Numbered from the stretch's first letter, positions 22,088-35,214 are shown. The stretch: 64,000 nucleotides of DNA from Moniliella sp. 'wahieum' (GCA_003971905.1 RSEE01000076.1:62001-126000), one strand, 5' to 3'. The notes: generated by a model not told the origin, from the letters alone. A program made the numbers and translations.

Positions 22088-23207
22088 GGGAAGGGGCGCA
22101 CGAAGAAGAGGAGGAGGAGGAGGAAGAGGAAGAGGTGGTGGGGGCGGGCGCTCTATCAGCCCAGAAGGTGGCGAGGGTGGGAGGCGAGTACGGGGGAGGG
22201 TGGGGCAGGCGGATGACGTAAGGTTGAGGCACTGCGCCAGTGTGTGTTCCGCCGCCTCGTGCTGAATCAACACGTGCAACCACCCAGTCCGCCTGGCGGC
22301 GACACGTACACGTCCCGGTCCAATAATATCTACCTTGCTGGCTGGCCAAACTCCGCAGCTGAGGCTGACTCCCTCGCGCCTGCATCAGAATCATCAATCA
22401 TTCGCATTACCTGCCATGGGTGGCACGATCAAACCGTCAAGGCGTCGAGGCCACCAAACCAGGTCAGCACTCAGCAACCACACACCAATGAAGCTCCGCG
22501 GGCGCTCATCGCTCATCAACATCGCACATTGCTATGGTCGTCGTGGTCCCCAGTCCCCAGTCCCCGGACACCACGATGCAAAGTTTGGCAGGAAGGAATG
22601 ATCGTGCGCTGCAACGAGCTGGACAGCGTCGGAATACGTGGAATATGTAGGAATACTAAATCACACGTCACCATAAGACAAACGATCAAGAAAGAGGAGG
22701 GTGAGGGTGAGAGTGAGGGGGAAACAAGAGATTGTGAAGGTGAGGGTGGCAAGAGGGGGAGATGGAGAGGGGGGGGAAGGAGGCAAAAAAGCAAAAAAGA
22801 GGATGGGGAAGAAAGGGGGCGACCGGTGAGAGGTGAGAACCGTGAGGCCTGAGACCGGAAGAGGGGAACGAACAAAGTGAGCGAGCGAGGGGACTAAGCT
22901 AATAAGCGAAAGCGACGAATCCCAGCGTAGGCCATGAGACAAGTTTTGGTGTCGTAGTAGTAGTAGCTGGGAAGCAGTTACTGCCACAGCCAAGTGAGGC
23001 CTCAGGCCTCACCTGAGGTTCGAGCCCTTAGAGCCCTTAGAGCCCGGCCGAAGACGAGTCAACGGGGTGCGTGTGAGTGGCCAATCGGTGGGTCGGGACC
23101 GAGGCCGCGGGAACGGCTGAGGTGGTAGCCGTCGAAGAGGTAGCCTCAGCCTCCGCAACGACAACGGTGGGGGGATAGGCGCATCCAAAGAAGAACGTTT
23201 CTTATCT
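22088..23207. other. UBC7 upstream spacer
   Basis: 1.1 kb without a supported gene. It includes a purine-rich GAGGGTGA-like tract (22690-22830) and a GGCCTCAGGCCTCA palindrome (22997-23012). The far end is the 3' side of the acyltransferase gene. Confidence 0.5.
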
Positions 23208-25667
23208 TTATCTTCTTTGAGCGGGCATCTTGGAGATGGACTCGGAGAGCGAGTGAAGCGATGGGGCCCGAGGGGTAGATTTGGTCCGAGCCGCTGCTTG
23301 GGCCTTGGCTTGCGCCGTAAAGGCCGTCGCGTAGTCCTCCACTTCCCGCGCGCATTGTCCATGGCATCTTGGTACTCGGCCTCATCGGGTGCGTCGTCTA
23401 CAATTGGTTGGGGCAGAGCCAAGTCCGGAATGCTCTCGCCCGCCAGGGACGATGCCTTGGCGTCTTCCCCAGTGTGGGTCGAGGCGAGCGAAGGAGACTG
23501 CTTGAAGGACAAGCGGGGAGTGGATGCCTTGCCTGGAGGAGGGCGATGTAGACCTGAAGCAACCCAGCCAAACAAGACCTCGTCACTGACCCATGCCCCA
23601 GGAGGTGCGTACTCAGCAGGCGCAGGCAGCCCCAACTGGCTCACGGTATCTACCGCATCCGACTTGCGCTCGCGACGTGCACGATCAATCATCGTGCGTT
23701 TGTATTGCTCATAGTCGGGCCAGATTTGAGGTGCAAGTTCGTCGATCAACTCTTGCAGGTTCTTGGACAACTTGCGCCGTGTTTGTTGCAGCGATTCAAT
23801 TTGGTTCCCGCGTCCAGGAATCAAACTGAGGATCAAGGGCGGGAGCGACTTGTAAATGTCCACGCCCGCCTCCCCAAACTTGATCGTGCTGTAGGCCAGC
23901 AAGGGTAGTGCGGCGAGGGCAGACAAGGGAGCGAGCCACCAAGCGTGAGCTTGAGGCAACACATCACGCGTGTAGAGGTAGTACGACAAAATAATCGCGT
24001 AAATCGAGTACAGGATGGGGGCCATGCCCAGCGAGACAAGCACTTTCCAAGTAGCTAGAACGTCGCGACCTTGGAGTTTGACCTGAGACGCAGCCAGAGC
24101 CTCCTTGGCCTTTTTACGACTGATCACCTTGGCAACGATAAAGATTGGTACGTTCAGGATGAACCCAGGCAAGGCCAAGCTGCCCCACAAGGCCAACAAG
24201 AAGACCCTGTACATCAACAGCCCGCCCACTTGCCAATCAGCTTGGTGTGCCACCTCGACCTGGTGATCCCGCAGCCCTGCGTCCTTGAGTTTTCTGTTGT
24301 AGGCCAGCACGTCGGCCTTGAACTGTTGGACACGAGGGTTGTCTTGAAACCGGAGATAGCCCAAAATAAAACGGCGGTTCAGATCCACAACCTGGCCCAA
24401 AGTCAAGCGGGCATGGCTCGAAGGCGGCATGGGTCCTTGTCCTGTTTCCTGATCTCCCCCTGCCTTTCCGTCAAGAGATGCTGCGCCCTTAGTATAGGCC
24501 ATCCCAGGTGGCACATACAGACGTCGACCGGCTTGGATGAGCTGAAGCGTCTCATAGTCCGGGGAACGTACGGTAACCGACTTGATTCCATCGTAGACAA
24601 TTTCCATCAACTTCTCCACTGCCTCGCGCTTCTTGTCCCCGCCTTGAGAAAACATATGAACTAGGTCCGATGGCACCTCGATCGGGCTTCCAAACTCGAC
24701 CACCGCACGCGAGCGGAACTTGTGAGGGTGGAAATACGACATGCCGACCGGTACGATGCGCACCTTGAGCTGGGGGTTGGATTCCATCGCGCCCAGGGCC
24801 ATAATGACCACACCGCGTTTGAGCGGGAGCAAGTCCGTCCGGTCATGAGAGCCACCTAAAAGCAAGTAGGAGAGGGGGGAGGGGGAATCGTCAGTCACTC
24901 AAGCACGCTCAAAGCGAAAAAAAGAGCAGGACGGACCTTCAGGGAAGATCCCGAGACTTCCGCCTCGGTCAGCTTCTTGAACACCTGACCATACATTTGA
25001 GATTGGTCAATGTAGGGAAACACAGTGAACTCGACACCAGGCAATGGGGTATCGGCATCCAAAGGCGAGACCGCGAACGAGGACAGCGCTTGAGTAGCCG
25101 ATAGCTTATTGGACACATCCTTAAACTTGCGTTTGATGCGACATTCCGTGTCACTGATGATCTCCTCCACCTCAGCGGACGAGGAGCCAAAGGACTTGGG
25201 GAGGACAAGTTGGCCGCGAACTTCGAGCTGCTTGGTAAACTGGGTGTTGTACCCCTTGATGCGCAGTTCATTGGGGACGGCACCGGGGTCAGCGGGGAAG
25301 AAGGAAATGCGGCCGATGCCGGGCTTGGCGCGGTCTGCGGCGGACGACGGCGATGGAGCCAAGTGCGCGGGCAGCGGGCCGATGAACTTGCGGTGCAGGC
25401 TCTTTTCGGCGGTGAGGAAGCTGACGCGGCGGCCGGAGGCGCGGAAGGCCTCGTTGCCTAGCAGGAGCGGGTCGAGGAACTGGTTGTGGTGGGGTGCAGC
25501 GGCAAAGATGACGGCCGTGCCATCGTTGACGGCGGGGATGTGCCAGGCGCCCCGGGGGCGATGGAGCGGAAGAAGATGCGGAGGACGACGCGCCAGAAGC
25601 ACAGAGCCAGGTCGAAGACGAGGGTGGCGAGCGTGTAGGCGGGCGCGGCGGCGGGGCCGGTGGACAT
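23208..25667 (-). CDS. Glycerol-3-phosphate/DHAP acyltransferase, SCT1/GPT2 family
   Basis: ER membrane acyltransferase for the first step of phospholipid and triacylglycerol synthesis. It starts MSTGPAAAPAYTLATLVFDL with a membrane segment. The fungal variant of the HxxxxD motif follows (APHHNQFLDP), then ISFFPADPGAVPNEL and the FPEG motif spanning the splice site (FPEGGSHDRTDLLPLKRG). Then come VRIVPVGMSYFHPHKFRSRA, two or three C-terminal membrane segments and a polar tail. Intron 24856-24936 (81 nt) has a GTCCGT donor. A break near 23345 switches to a frame ending at TAA 23208; the uncorrected frame would run to 23009 but is Arg/Pro-rich and unlike protein. About 790 residues, near yeast SCT1. 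Confidence 0.9.
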
Positions 25668-27791
25668 GGCGGCGGGGGGGGGGGGGGGGGATCGGGTGGG
25701 GATGGGGGTGGGGATGCGGATGGGGGTGCGATGGGGCGTGCGGATCGACAGGCGGGACCGCAGCCGAGCGCAAGGCAGAAAGCGCTGGCAACCGACGTGT
25801 GGGAAGAACGAACGAAGCGAGGCGCAGCCGACCGTCCACTAATCATCCATCAATCATTAATCATCCCCGCCCCGCCCAGCACGCGGACGCACGGTGCCAG
25901 CGTGGAGGGCTGACGTCAGCATCCTTTCTGTGCATGCGGTCCTGCACCCCCGCATCCCGCCTGCTAGTTCTACGGGTTTTCCCCCCGTGTCTGTTCCGTG
26001 GCGTGCTCTACTATTTGTGAGCGATTCTCCTCATCTCATCGGCATGGCATAGTATGCTTCCAACTTTGGTACTGTGTGAGCCTCTTCGACTGTTGCTCAT
26101 TACTCTGTACTACATCATACTCATCAACCATTGAAACATGACTGCGGAGCAAGCCAATGCGGCAAGAAAGCCAAGAAGTGCCAGAGGCGCACCCCACGAC
26201 CTCTCCGGACGACAGCACACATCTTGGAGAGACTGGTACAGTCAAAAAAATAGCCGAGATGGGTTTGGTTTGGGACCGATGGTCCTCATCAATATTCAAT
26301 CCCATCCCTCGAGAAATACGCATGTTTTCTCTCGGCAGGCCTCAGGTCACTACGAATTATATATTCTCTCAGCTGTGATCTTAGGGCGCTCAGTGCTTGG
26401 TCCGCTTCTAGTAGCGACGGGGAAAAGCCTCTTTTGAGGACTTGCGGTGGTGGACTCCGTTTGCAACCCGTTTGGGTGCAGATTTTTTGGTACTGAGCGA
26501 TTAATGTGCAGCAAACGGTGGGATTGATGGGGGGTAAATAAAGTCATGACATTCACTGCATTGTTCCCAAAAGAGCTATTACGCTCCGATATTGACAGGA
26601 AGCGCGGAGAAGGAACTAAGAACACCTCTGATGCGTGCATCTAGCCGAGCCAGCCTGCGTTCTGTGGTGCCTCCACTGAGAGGGACTCTTGGGCCCACGC
26701 AGTTAGTTAGTCAATGTACTGCCGAGCTAGCCTGCCCTCTGGTGCGGTGCAGTCCCTGGGTGTGCATGTCATCGATCATCAGTGAAACACGCGAGTCAAC
26801 CGCACACCACCGCTCCGTTAGTATAGGAACTCCTTTCTTGGGTTCATTTATCGTATAGCTGTCCCCCGACGTTTCTGGGGACCTGACGTGTGCGCTGACG
26901 TGCGGCGCGGTGGCCGTCTCAGCTCAAGCTACCCAGGCCGGCGAAGAGAGCGTGCGAAGGCTAAAGTCCGCCTCACCGAGCGCCAGGGCGGTACCGATCT
27001 GGATATATCGTCTCTTCTGACGCGGATAGAATGACTGATCGGATGATAGTCAACGTTCAACAGTTGTTTTCTGTCTGATCAAGAGGGAACCAGGCGGCAG
27101 TCCGGCTCGACTGCGTTCTGCCCCGACTGGACCCAGGCCCTTCTCCTGACCCCATATAACCTTGCTCTCCCATTGCATCTGGGACACGTGCCCCTCACCT
27201 CGACCCTGGTATTACATTATTGTGCGTCAGAAGGTACATTACGCGTTACATCTCCCCGTCGCAACGTGCAGTGGCATCAAAATCAAAGAGCGTGAGATTG
27301 GATTGCAAAGATGGGGCGAGGGGGCTTCAAGCTTCAAGCGCCAGACAAAAGCCAGTCCAACAGAGCACTGGCAGAGCACGGCCAAAAAAGTCAAAGCAAG
27401 TACCCGCAAGTCACGCACGTACCGCAAGTCACGCACGCACCGCATGGAAAGCATGGCAATTCAAGTGGATATCAAACGTATCGCCAGGACGATGTGGGAG
27501 CAAGAATATGGTACCTCCACCGTCCCAGGACGCGCAAAGTACAAAAAGTGGCAAAGGGAAGAAGCAACGGGCAAAGCCAAAGGGAAGGGAACGGGGAAGA
27601 GGGAAGAGGGGGGGGTAGAGGCCCTGGCCTGCAGGGTGCATATACTATGGCGAGAGAGAGCGCGAAACGAGAGCGAAAGAGCGAGAGAGGGGAGAGAGAG
27701 AGAGAAGGGAGAGGGAAAGAGGTAGAGGTTGAAGTAGACGGGAGAAGTCTACTGAGCCAACCCCATAACCGAAGCATGCTCAACCTCCTCC
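25668..27791. other. Repeat-relic spacer between SCT1/GPT2 and MSB2
   Basis: 2.1 kb with lower GC at about 25.96-27.06 kb. It holds a copy of the repeat family found at 7.1 kb (26630-26760), a GCTTCAAGCTTCAAGCG run (27326-27342), a doubled GTCACGCACGTACCGCAA unit (27409-27440) and AGAG-rich sequence at 27650-27720. Some open tracts (for example 26157-26378) look protein-like but match nothing I know. Confidence 0.5.
26630..26760 (+). repeat. Dispersed repeat unit, partner of 7.1 kb
   Basis: Aligns with the minus strand of 7074-7189, including AGTCAATGTACTGCCGAGC against the 19-mer repeated there, and the CAGCCTGC to GCCTCC block before it. It is diverged but clear. It also lies in a lower-GC spacer. 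Confidence 0.5.
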
Positions 27792-30700
27792 TCAGCGCGA
27801 CGTCGGAGGGGAAGGGAAGAGTTCGGACCGACCGTATTCCTCCCGGATGCGCTGGGACGGGGTAAGGCATGCGCCCGTCGCATCGGCCGGTACGCCCGAC
27901 ACATTCGATGCACGCACAGTACCGCCCGCACTTGCACTTACCGCACTGGACTGCGTCCATTCTGATTGCCCTGACACGTGCCGCGGTGGACAGAGCAGGC
28001 GCTCGGTACGGTCCGTCCTGTCAGGGCCACCCTGCGACGTGGAGGACAAGGGTACGCGCGACCGGTGCACGTCCGAGAAGGGATCGGCATCGGCATCGAG
28101 ATCAGGATCCAGATCGACATCGGGATGGAGATCCAGACCTACCATGCCATGGGTTCCGGCTGCGCTCGCTCCGTGGTCCGCTTGGGCGTACTCGTACTCG
28201 TGACGGTGGGGAGGCGCGGTAGCCAAGAACGGATCGCCGTCCCATCGTTCCGTTAGTTCAGGCGACGCGTCCGCCCCGGTTTCCGACATGATCTGCGCCC
28301 CGCCCAGCATGGGTGCGGGGACTGTACCGTGAGACGCTTCCGTCCTGCTCCATTGTCTGGTAGGTGGCTGCGGCGGCGAGCGGGCGTGGGACGAGCTAAG
28401 TCCAGAGGCAGGCGTAGGTGCAGAAGCAGAAGCAAGCGCAGGTGCAGGCGCGGGTGTAGACAGACCAAATAGATCATCCTGTTCAGCCGGGTCGAGCTCC
28501 CAACGTTCGCGCAAGCCGTACGAGCGAACGGTGGCTGCGCGGTGCGGGACCGGGGTCGTACTAGCATCCGCATCGCGGGTGGAAAATGAGCGGATGGTTC
28601 CTGTACGTTGGAGGCGGCCGGAGGAGGTACCAGTAGTACCAGGAGGATGAAGTTGTATGAGAGTTTGTTCTTTCTCTTCTTTTGGCAACACCACCATACG
28701 GATCCTGCCAGGGCGAGGAGCACGACGCCCAGAGCAGTACACACGCCAATCAACGCGTTTCGTACTGTATGGTTCCCCGATCCACTCGAGTTGGCATGCA
28801 GTTGCGACGCCGAGGCCGACGTGCCAGCGGCGGTGAGGATGTTATAGCTAGGGTCCAGGTACGAGGCCAGCTCTTTGCTCACCGGCGAAGTTTGCTTGGT
28901 AAATATGGGCGAGGTGTGGTTCTTTAGTGCCGCTTGCAGCGCCGCCACTTGGCCCGAGGGGATGTAGCAAATATACAGTGTGGAGGCGTTCCAGTTTTTG
29001 GCTGTGGCAGCCTTGACGGCCGAGTTGGTTGCGTCATTGTACGCTTGTAGTGACTCGGTCGTCACGTTTTCCTTGGGGATCCCCAGTCCCTGTAGCGCAC
29101 TCCAAGGTCAGTTTCGTTTCCCTTTGTCACACAGGCATCGCGCAGAGCAAACAGGACGTACTACAGCCAATACTTGCGGCATGAACTGGAACAACTGCGC
29201 AGGCAATTCACCTGCATTGGGCCCAGCCACGCTGGGCCAGGAGAGCGAGTCAATAAAGTGAATGGCAACACTAGTTGTGCCAGCTGGCTGGGTCGCCACG
29301 CCCATGGGTTGCACCGAGCCGGGGAGGGAAGGCGTATTGGTCGTGCTCGGTGGGCCGGAAGAACTGGATGAGGAAGGAGATGCACTGGGCGTCGCCGACC
29401 CACCATTGTGATTCCCCCACCAGACCTCCTCCTCCAGATCCCGATCCAGGACTGGAACCCCACCCGGAACCCGAGCCTTGTTGGGTATAGTGGCCTCCGC
29501 CCGACGTCGAACTAGCAGAGGAAGATGGCCGGGGGGATCAGGAGAGACGAAGTGGGTGCATAACTGTAAGGGTCGTTGGTGCTGCTGCTGCTGGAGCTGC
29601 TGCTGGAGCTGCTGCTGGAGCTGCTGCTGGAGCTGCTTGAGGTGGTGGAAGAAGATTGATGAGAGCTGTGCCATGAGTGCCCCCCCCATCCCGTATTGGA
29701 TTTGCTTGAGGAGGACCAAGACGGGGTAGTGCTCGAGCTGCTGGACCAGCTGGAGCCAGTTGGCGACGAGGAGATCGTGGAGCTCCATGTAGCGGAACTG
29801 GAATTGCTTGAGAAACCAATTGAGCTGGACTTGGTGGACGAAGAGAGCCCAGATGAAAGAGAGCCTGAGAAAGAGCGGGAGAAGAAGCCATGCTCGAGGA
29901 ACTTGAACGCGAGAACGGCCACCACCATGATTCCGATTGAAGTATTCGCGGATGAAGACGAGCCACTCGCCGATCCCGAACTGGACCGCCCCCCGAAGAG
30001 GAAGCCGAGGACCATGGCGGCACCGAAGTGACGGTTGGGCGAGAGCTGGACGCAGAAGATTTGGAGCCTGAAGACCCACTCGACCCACTCGACCCACTCG
30101 ACCCACTCGACCCTGACGAAAGGCTGGACCGAGACGACGAGGAAGAAGAGCCAACCGGGGGGAACCACCAAGGGGTAGAGTCCGAACTGGAACGACCCGA
30201 GGAAGAAGCTGACGATGCAACACTCCCGCTGGAGCTCGACTTGGCACCATAACTGGAACTGCCCGAGTTGGAAGCGACCGTGGCAGACGATGAACGAGCA
30301 AACGAACTTGTCGGTCCCGATCCCGATCCTGATCCCGATACTGATCCCGATTCGGACCCGGACCCGGACCGAGACGAGGAACGTGACGAAGAGAGGGTCG
30401 AGGAGAGAGGCGCATCCACCATGGTTGCGAATCCGAATCCGAGCTTCCACCGGACCCGGACCCGGATCCCGAGCCGGAGCTACTACTGTCCGACGCGGAG
30501 CTGCTTCCGGATCCCGAGCCTGATCCCGAACCGGATCCTGATCCTGATCCCACAGACGAGCTGGAGTGGGACGGTGACCAACTCGACAGGCCCGAGGAAG
30601 AAGAGGATCCACTGCCGCCCGAGCTCGAACCCGGGACGGAGCTACCGCCACTTCCAGATCCAGTGAAAGATGAATGGTCCAACGAGCTTGTCGATCTTGA

Positions 30701-31057
30701 TCTTGATCCTGATCCTGATCCTGATCCTGATCCTGATCCTGACCCTGAGGAAGACGGGGAGGGTACCGAAGAAATGGAGGAGGAACGGGAAGAGCGAATC
30801 GAAGATATAGGTGGCATCCACCAAGGCTGCGAGTCGGATTCGATCCCGACCCCGAGTCGCTCCCAGACCCCGAGCTACCAGAGGAGGAGCCCGAGCTTAC
30901 CGTTGCCGCAGTGGAGGAGGACGAGGAGCGTGAGTGAGAGTGAAAGTGAGAGGATGGGTAGGATGAAGAGCTACGCCAGGGCAGGAATGTACTGCTTTGG
31001 CTTCCATTGTCACTGCCACTGCCACTGCCGCTGCCACTGCCACTGTCACTCCCATCT

Positions 31058-31094
<37 letters not shown>

Positions 31095-32284
31095 GGGTGC
31101 TGGACGCCGAACTCGTGTGGGAAGAGGAGGACGGGGAGATGCCGCCCCAAGGACGGGAAGACAGTGAGGGTAGCCACCACGGAGCCGAAGAGGATGTCGA
31201 AGAGGATGCCGAAGAAGATCGCCAAGATGGGGACTTGGATCGGGTGGAGGAGGTAGACGAGGAGCGAAGCGAAGTGGGGGCATGGTGAGACAAGTGGTGA
31301 GTGGAGGAAGAAGATGGGTTCGAGCTGGGTGCCTCTGAGCCGCTGGATAGGTCCCAAGGATTGGAAGAAGATGTGGGACGGTGGGAAGAGGCAGAAGACA
31401 AGCTGGGCATCCACCACGGTACCGAGTCGGAATCGCTTCCCTCGCTCGAGTCTGAGCCCGAGTCAGAGCCCGAGCCCGAGCCCGAGACGGACGCAGACGA
31501 ATGCGAGCGTGAGCTGGAGGAAGGACGATTGGAACCGGGTTGTGAGAAGCAGAATGGGAGTAGGAAGAAGAGCGATGGTTCCAGGGAACAGAGCTGCTGT
31601 GCGTGCTGGAGCTAGAGTCGCTCCAGCTGGAAGTTAGGGAACGGGAGTGGTGCTGGTCAGAGGAAGCTCCCGAATCGCTGCCCGAGTCCGAGTCTGAGCC
31701 GGATCCGCTGCCCCATCTGGAAGGAGAGGTGGAAGCAGATCCAGATCCAGATCCAGATCCAGATCCAGATCCAGATCCAGAATGGGAAGAGGGATGATGA
31801 CGGGAGCTAGAGGAGGTGTGAGACCAAGAGCGAGACGGGGCCGATGAGCTGGAGCCGGAGGCTGAGCGTGAGTGGTGGTGGGAGGAGAAGAAGAAGCGGA
31901 CGACCACCAGGGTGCGGAGTGGGAAGAACTGGGGTGGTGAGACGTGTGCTGCTCGTCGCTGGAGGAGTCGGACCCGGTGGAAGCCTGAGAGGCGTTTGCG
32001 TCGGAGCCCGAGTCGGAGCCAGAGCCGGAGCCAGAGCCGGAGCCAGAGCCGGAGCCAGAGCCGGAGGAAGGCAGGGACGGGATCCACCACGGATGGGAGG
32101 CAGAGGAGGAGGAGGAAGACGGATGGTGGAGCGCGTGCCGACGGACAACGGCGGCGGCGAGACGCGAATGGGGCGAGTGGAGCAGGGGCCGGTGGAGGCG
32201 TGGGCGGAGACCAGGGGGGTGAGGAGAGAAGGAGGAGGAAGAGGAGGAGGGCAGGCGGGCGAGCGCGGCGACGCGGGGGCGCAT
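27792..32284 (-). CDS. MSB2: Signalling mucin MSB2
   Basis: Cell-surface sensor mucin that acts upstream of the filamentation/appressorium MAP kinase route in fungi. The N-terminus MRPRVAALAR leads, after indel-broken frames, into a Leu-rich signal core and a PLVSAHAS cleavage site. A very long Ser/Gly/Asp mucin domain follows (about 32.2-29.3 kb) with six or so Trp-pair modules (PWWMPSL-like). The conserved membrane-proximal domain (HMH type) carries SVAIHFIDSLSWPSV, GLGIPKENVTTESLQAYN and YIPSGQVAAL. Then come one membrane segment (about 28690-28755), a KKRK stop-transfer and a Ser/Thr-rich tail of about 300 residues ending at TGA 27792. Intron 29090-29161 (72 nt) splits the conserved domain. 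About 1,470 residues. Many missing bases lie in the repeats. Confidence 0.82.
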
Positions 32285-33154
32285 CGCGGTGGGCGGGGTG
32301 GCGCCAGGCCAGGCCAGGCGGGACGAAGGAGAGACGGCGGTGGGGGCGGGGGCGGGGGCGGCGGTGAGGGCGAGGGTGAGGGTGAGGAGAGGAGCTGCGC
32401 CAGGCAGGCAGGGGGCAGGGGGTGGGTGGTGGGGGCAGACGCAGAGGAGCATCCAAGAGCAACGCACCGCCCCAGCACACACTGCCCCTGCTGCTCCTCG
32501 CTCTGTCGGGTGTATGCCGGGCGCAGCAGCCCCCACGCGTGCACGGCGCAGTGCCCGCCCCCGGCCCAAGGGCGCAGGCCATGCAATATGCATGGTCGAT
32601 CATCGATGGCGATGACGTCGATGACGGCCGAGCCACTGGCTTGCGGCTGCGCGCCTGGCTCGCCCCGTGCCCCTGCCCCACCGCATGCTGCGCAGTGGCA
32701 CGCCGCCGGCGCCCTGGCAGCGCTCTTGCTCCGGCTCCACGCCCGTGCATGCGGGCGCCACGCCGCTTTCCCCCAGGCCGCAGGGCCCCAATACCCCAGT
32801 GCTCCGCTGCTCAACGCTCACCGATCAACGCAGCCGACGCGGACACTGCGGCGGTGCGGAGGCCACGCGGGTGCCACGCCAGCGCACCCTGCCGCCCCCT
32901 CGCTCGGACATTCGACGCGGCGATCCACTGGCGTCTGCCCCCTGCAACCCACCGCATCAGGTGCATGGCGGCGGCCACCGGCGCACGCGACCCTCGCCCA
33001 CACACCTCACCTCCACCCTTCCCCTTAGCGGCGCGCATAGACAACTAGACAAACGCGCGGTGCGACCCGAGGCGCCCCCGGCACTAGCCATGCGGCCAAA
33101 TACGATCCCCACCTGCTGTCGCACGGTGCGGCGCGTGTCGCATATGCAAAAGAC

Positions 33155-33295
33155 CAGAGAGCAGGCAGATGGTAGTGCATCATGGCATGAGCGACAGACG
33201 CTAGTAGAGAATGTTCCTGCCTGCCAGCAACTAAGGACTAGTATAGCAAGGAACGAAAGCCCGAACCTTCCGGGCTTGGGCTACCGGGCCACTAC
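33155..33295 (+). repeat. Dispersed repeat relic, copy B
   Basis: Partner of 5250-5385. Shared GAGAGCAGG, CCTGCC/CCCGCC, AGCAAGGAA and GGGCTTGGGCT blocks in the same order. No coding sense. Confidence 0.5.
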
Positions 33296-34632
33296 TACTA
33301 CACCCGTGTCGCGTCCCAAAAGCCTACTGTGGCTCCCGTGGGTACTATGCATGGATACGGTTCAGAAGTCTGCAGGGAGAGCGAAAGAGAGCAGAACACC
33401 AAAACAGAGTATTTCCCAGAAAGAGAGACGCCGAGCACGCATACTGTGCAATAACCCGCAACCGCATAACACAAGATACTAGTAATACCCCTTTTCGTCG
33501 CTCGGTACACTCCACTCTCTTCTCGGTGCCATCCAACACGTTCGCACTGTTTTTCCAGGGCCGTCACGGACAACCATGGGACGCATCGTGAGGGATGGTA
33601 TGCCGGGTGCAAACGACTCAGTGAGGGTGTAACCATAGACTACATCGCTGAAACCAAGGTACGCGCCAGCCGGACGCTAAGGTTTCTTACAGTACCCCGA
33701 ACCACTGAAGTGACCGTCATCTCACCCGCAGCACAGTTCTACCATCACGATGCATCACACGCACAGCTGAGTGCATCCATTTCTTCCTTCCCATCTTTAG
33801 GTCAAAGCTATACTACATCCCCAACAGGTATCATCGGGAGGGGGGAATGCCTGCAGCCGCACCGTCAGGGTACCCCCCCCGTCCTTTTGCGGCTGTATGT
33901 CCATGTGCAGGCGGCAGCGCGAGCGGTCTAACGCCCAAGCACTGTCCAGGGAGAAAATAGCAGCGGGGGATCTTCCTTTGTGAGAAGACCTAGCGGTACA
34001 CCTGCCCTGCTGCACGATTCGCGTTGACGCCAGGTCGTCCCCAGATCAAAACAGTGGGTGCTATAGTTCGTGTAGTCCCTCAGGTCTCACGTCACGTCGG
34101 ACGTTCGTTAGATCGCCTGGTGGGCTCCTGTATGACGGACCCGATTCGAATGAGAGTAGAGGGCGTGACACGTCGCGGGCCCCTCGCGATCCAGCCAGAG
34201 GCCTTAGGTCTTAGACCTTAGGCTCCCTAATACCGCTCCAGGTCCCGACAGAGGCACGTGCGGTTCCTCAATCCAAGTCCGAATCTGAATCCGAATGCGA
34301 GAATGTGGTTCCAAATCAAGAAGCATCAGGGCAAGGTATGAGGCACGACGGAAGACGAGGACTTTTTGCACTGTCCCCATGGTCCGGTCAGGAAGGGGGA
34401 GAGGCAAGTGCGGATACGGTTCCGGACCAATGCAGTGCGAGCCTGACGTGGTTGAGTGCCATGACGCATGGTGATGATCTGTTTGCCCCCTTTTTCCTCT
34501 GTGTGGTCTGTCTCCCTATAGGCTTCTTGGTGTACTTGCCAATATGGGTTTTGTTATCTTTGTGTGAGTGCAGGCCCGACGCAGTCCGCGGTCGGTGTGC
34601 AACGTCGGGGTTCCGGGTTGGTGGGGTCGTGG

Positions 34633-34680
34633 GCATTGGCATTGGCATTGGCATTGGCATTGGCATTGCCATTGGCATTG
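34633..34680 (+). repeat. GGCATT hexamer array
   Basis: Seven to eight copies of GGCATT (one variant GCCATT). It lies in the upstream region of the bHLH gene. Confidence 0.9.
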
Positions 34681-35214
34681 GCTGGTTGTCTATCCAATTC
34701 GGTCTGACCGCTCACTCCTCAGCGAGAAAGGAGGCCGGCGCACAGCATCTACGTGAACACCCCATCCACCCCATCCATCGCGTCTGCTGCTTGTTGGCTG
34801 CAGTTGCGTCGTCCCGCGGCGCGTCACGAACAAACGTCGACGGCCGAAAACACGCATAGCAACCGGATGCGCGGGGACATATCACCTCGGATCATTGATC
34901 TGATGCTCTCGGCTGAGCGTTCGCAAGCTCGGGATAGATGTGTGGTGCACGCGGCCGAGAAGACGCGGGATGTGATGCGGGCCGCTGGGCGCGGGTGATG
35001 GGGGTGATGTGCGCGGCAACCCTAGGGGGGCGGGGGCTGTGTGGGCGCGGTGTGATGGCGGGTGTGAGACGGGTGTGATGGCGGGTGGCACGGGGGCAGC
35101 GTGGCTACCCGCGGCGGTGCGGGCAGCGTGAAAGCGCGGTTGGGCAGCCACGCACGCAGAAGCCGCTGCTGGGGGATCTCCAGTCTCTTCTAGCCCTCCT
35201 TTTCCCATCTGCCA

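Larger units (their letters stand above)
32285..35214. other. Long divergent spacer, MSB2 and bHLH genes
   Basis: 2.9 kb. The MSB2 side (32.3-33.05 kb) is GC-rich without a supported gene. The section 33.15-34.25 kb has lower GC and repeat relics, including the partner of 5250-5385. A GGCATT hexamer run lies at 34633-34680. Palindromic TTAGGTCTTAGACCTTAG sequence is at 34205-34222. Confidence 0.5.

Noticed and set aside
22244-22852. Plus-strand frame of 202 codons
   Set aside because: Mixed composition ending in a GAGGGT purine tract; no motif and no splice or promoter signal.
23009-23207. Longer C-terminus of the acyltransferase in the uninterrupted frame
   Set aside because: That part is Arg/Pro-rich, whereas the neighbouring frame gives EVEDYATAFTAQAKAQAAAR and a stop at 23208, which is far more protein-like.
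27162-27865. Plus-strand gene of 180-190 codons
   Set aside because: Lys/Arg/Glu-rich only because of AGAG-type purine repeats; no domain, and it overlaps the MSB2 3' end.
30000-31800. Plus-strand acidic proteins rich in Asp-Pro and Glu opposite MSB2
   Set aside because: They are the antisense reading of the MSB2 Ser/Gly hexamer repeats; MSB2 has a signal region, a conserved domain and a membrane helix on the other strand.
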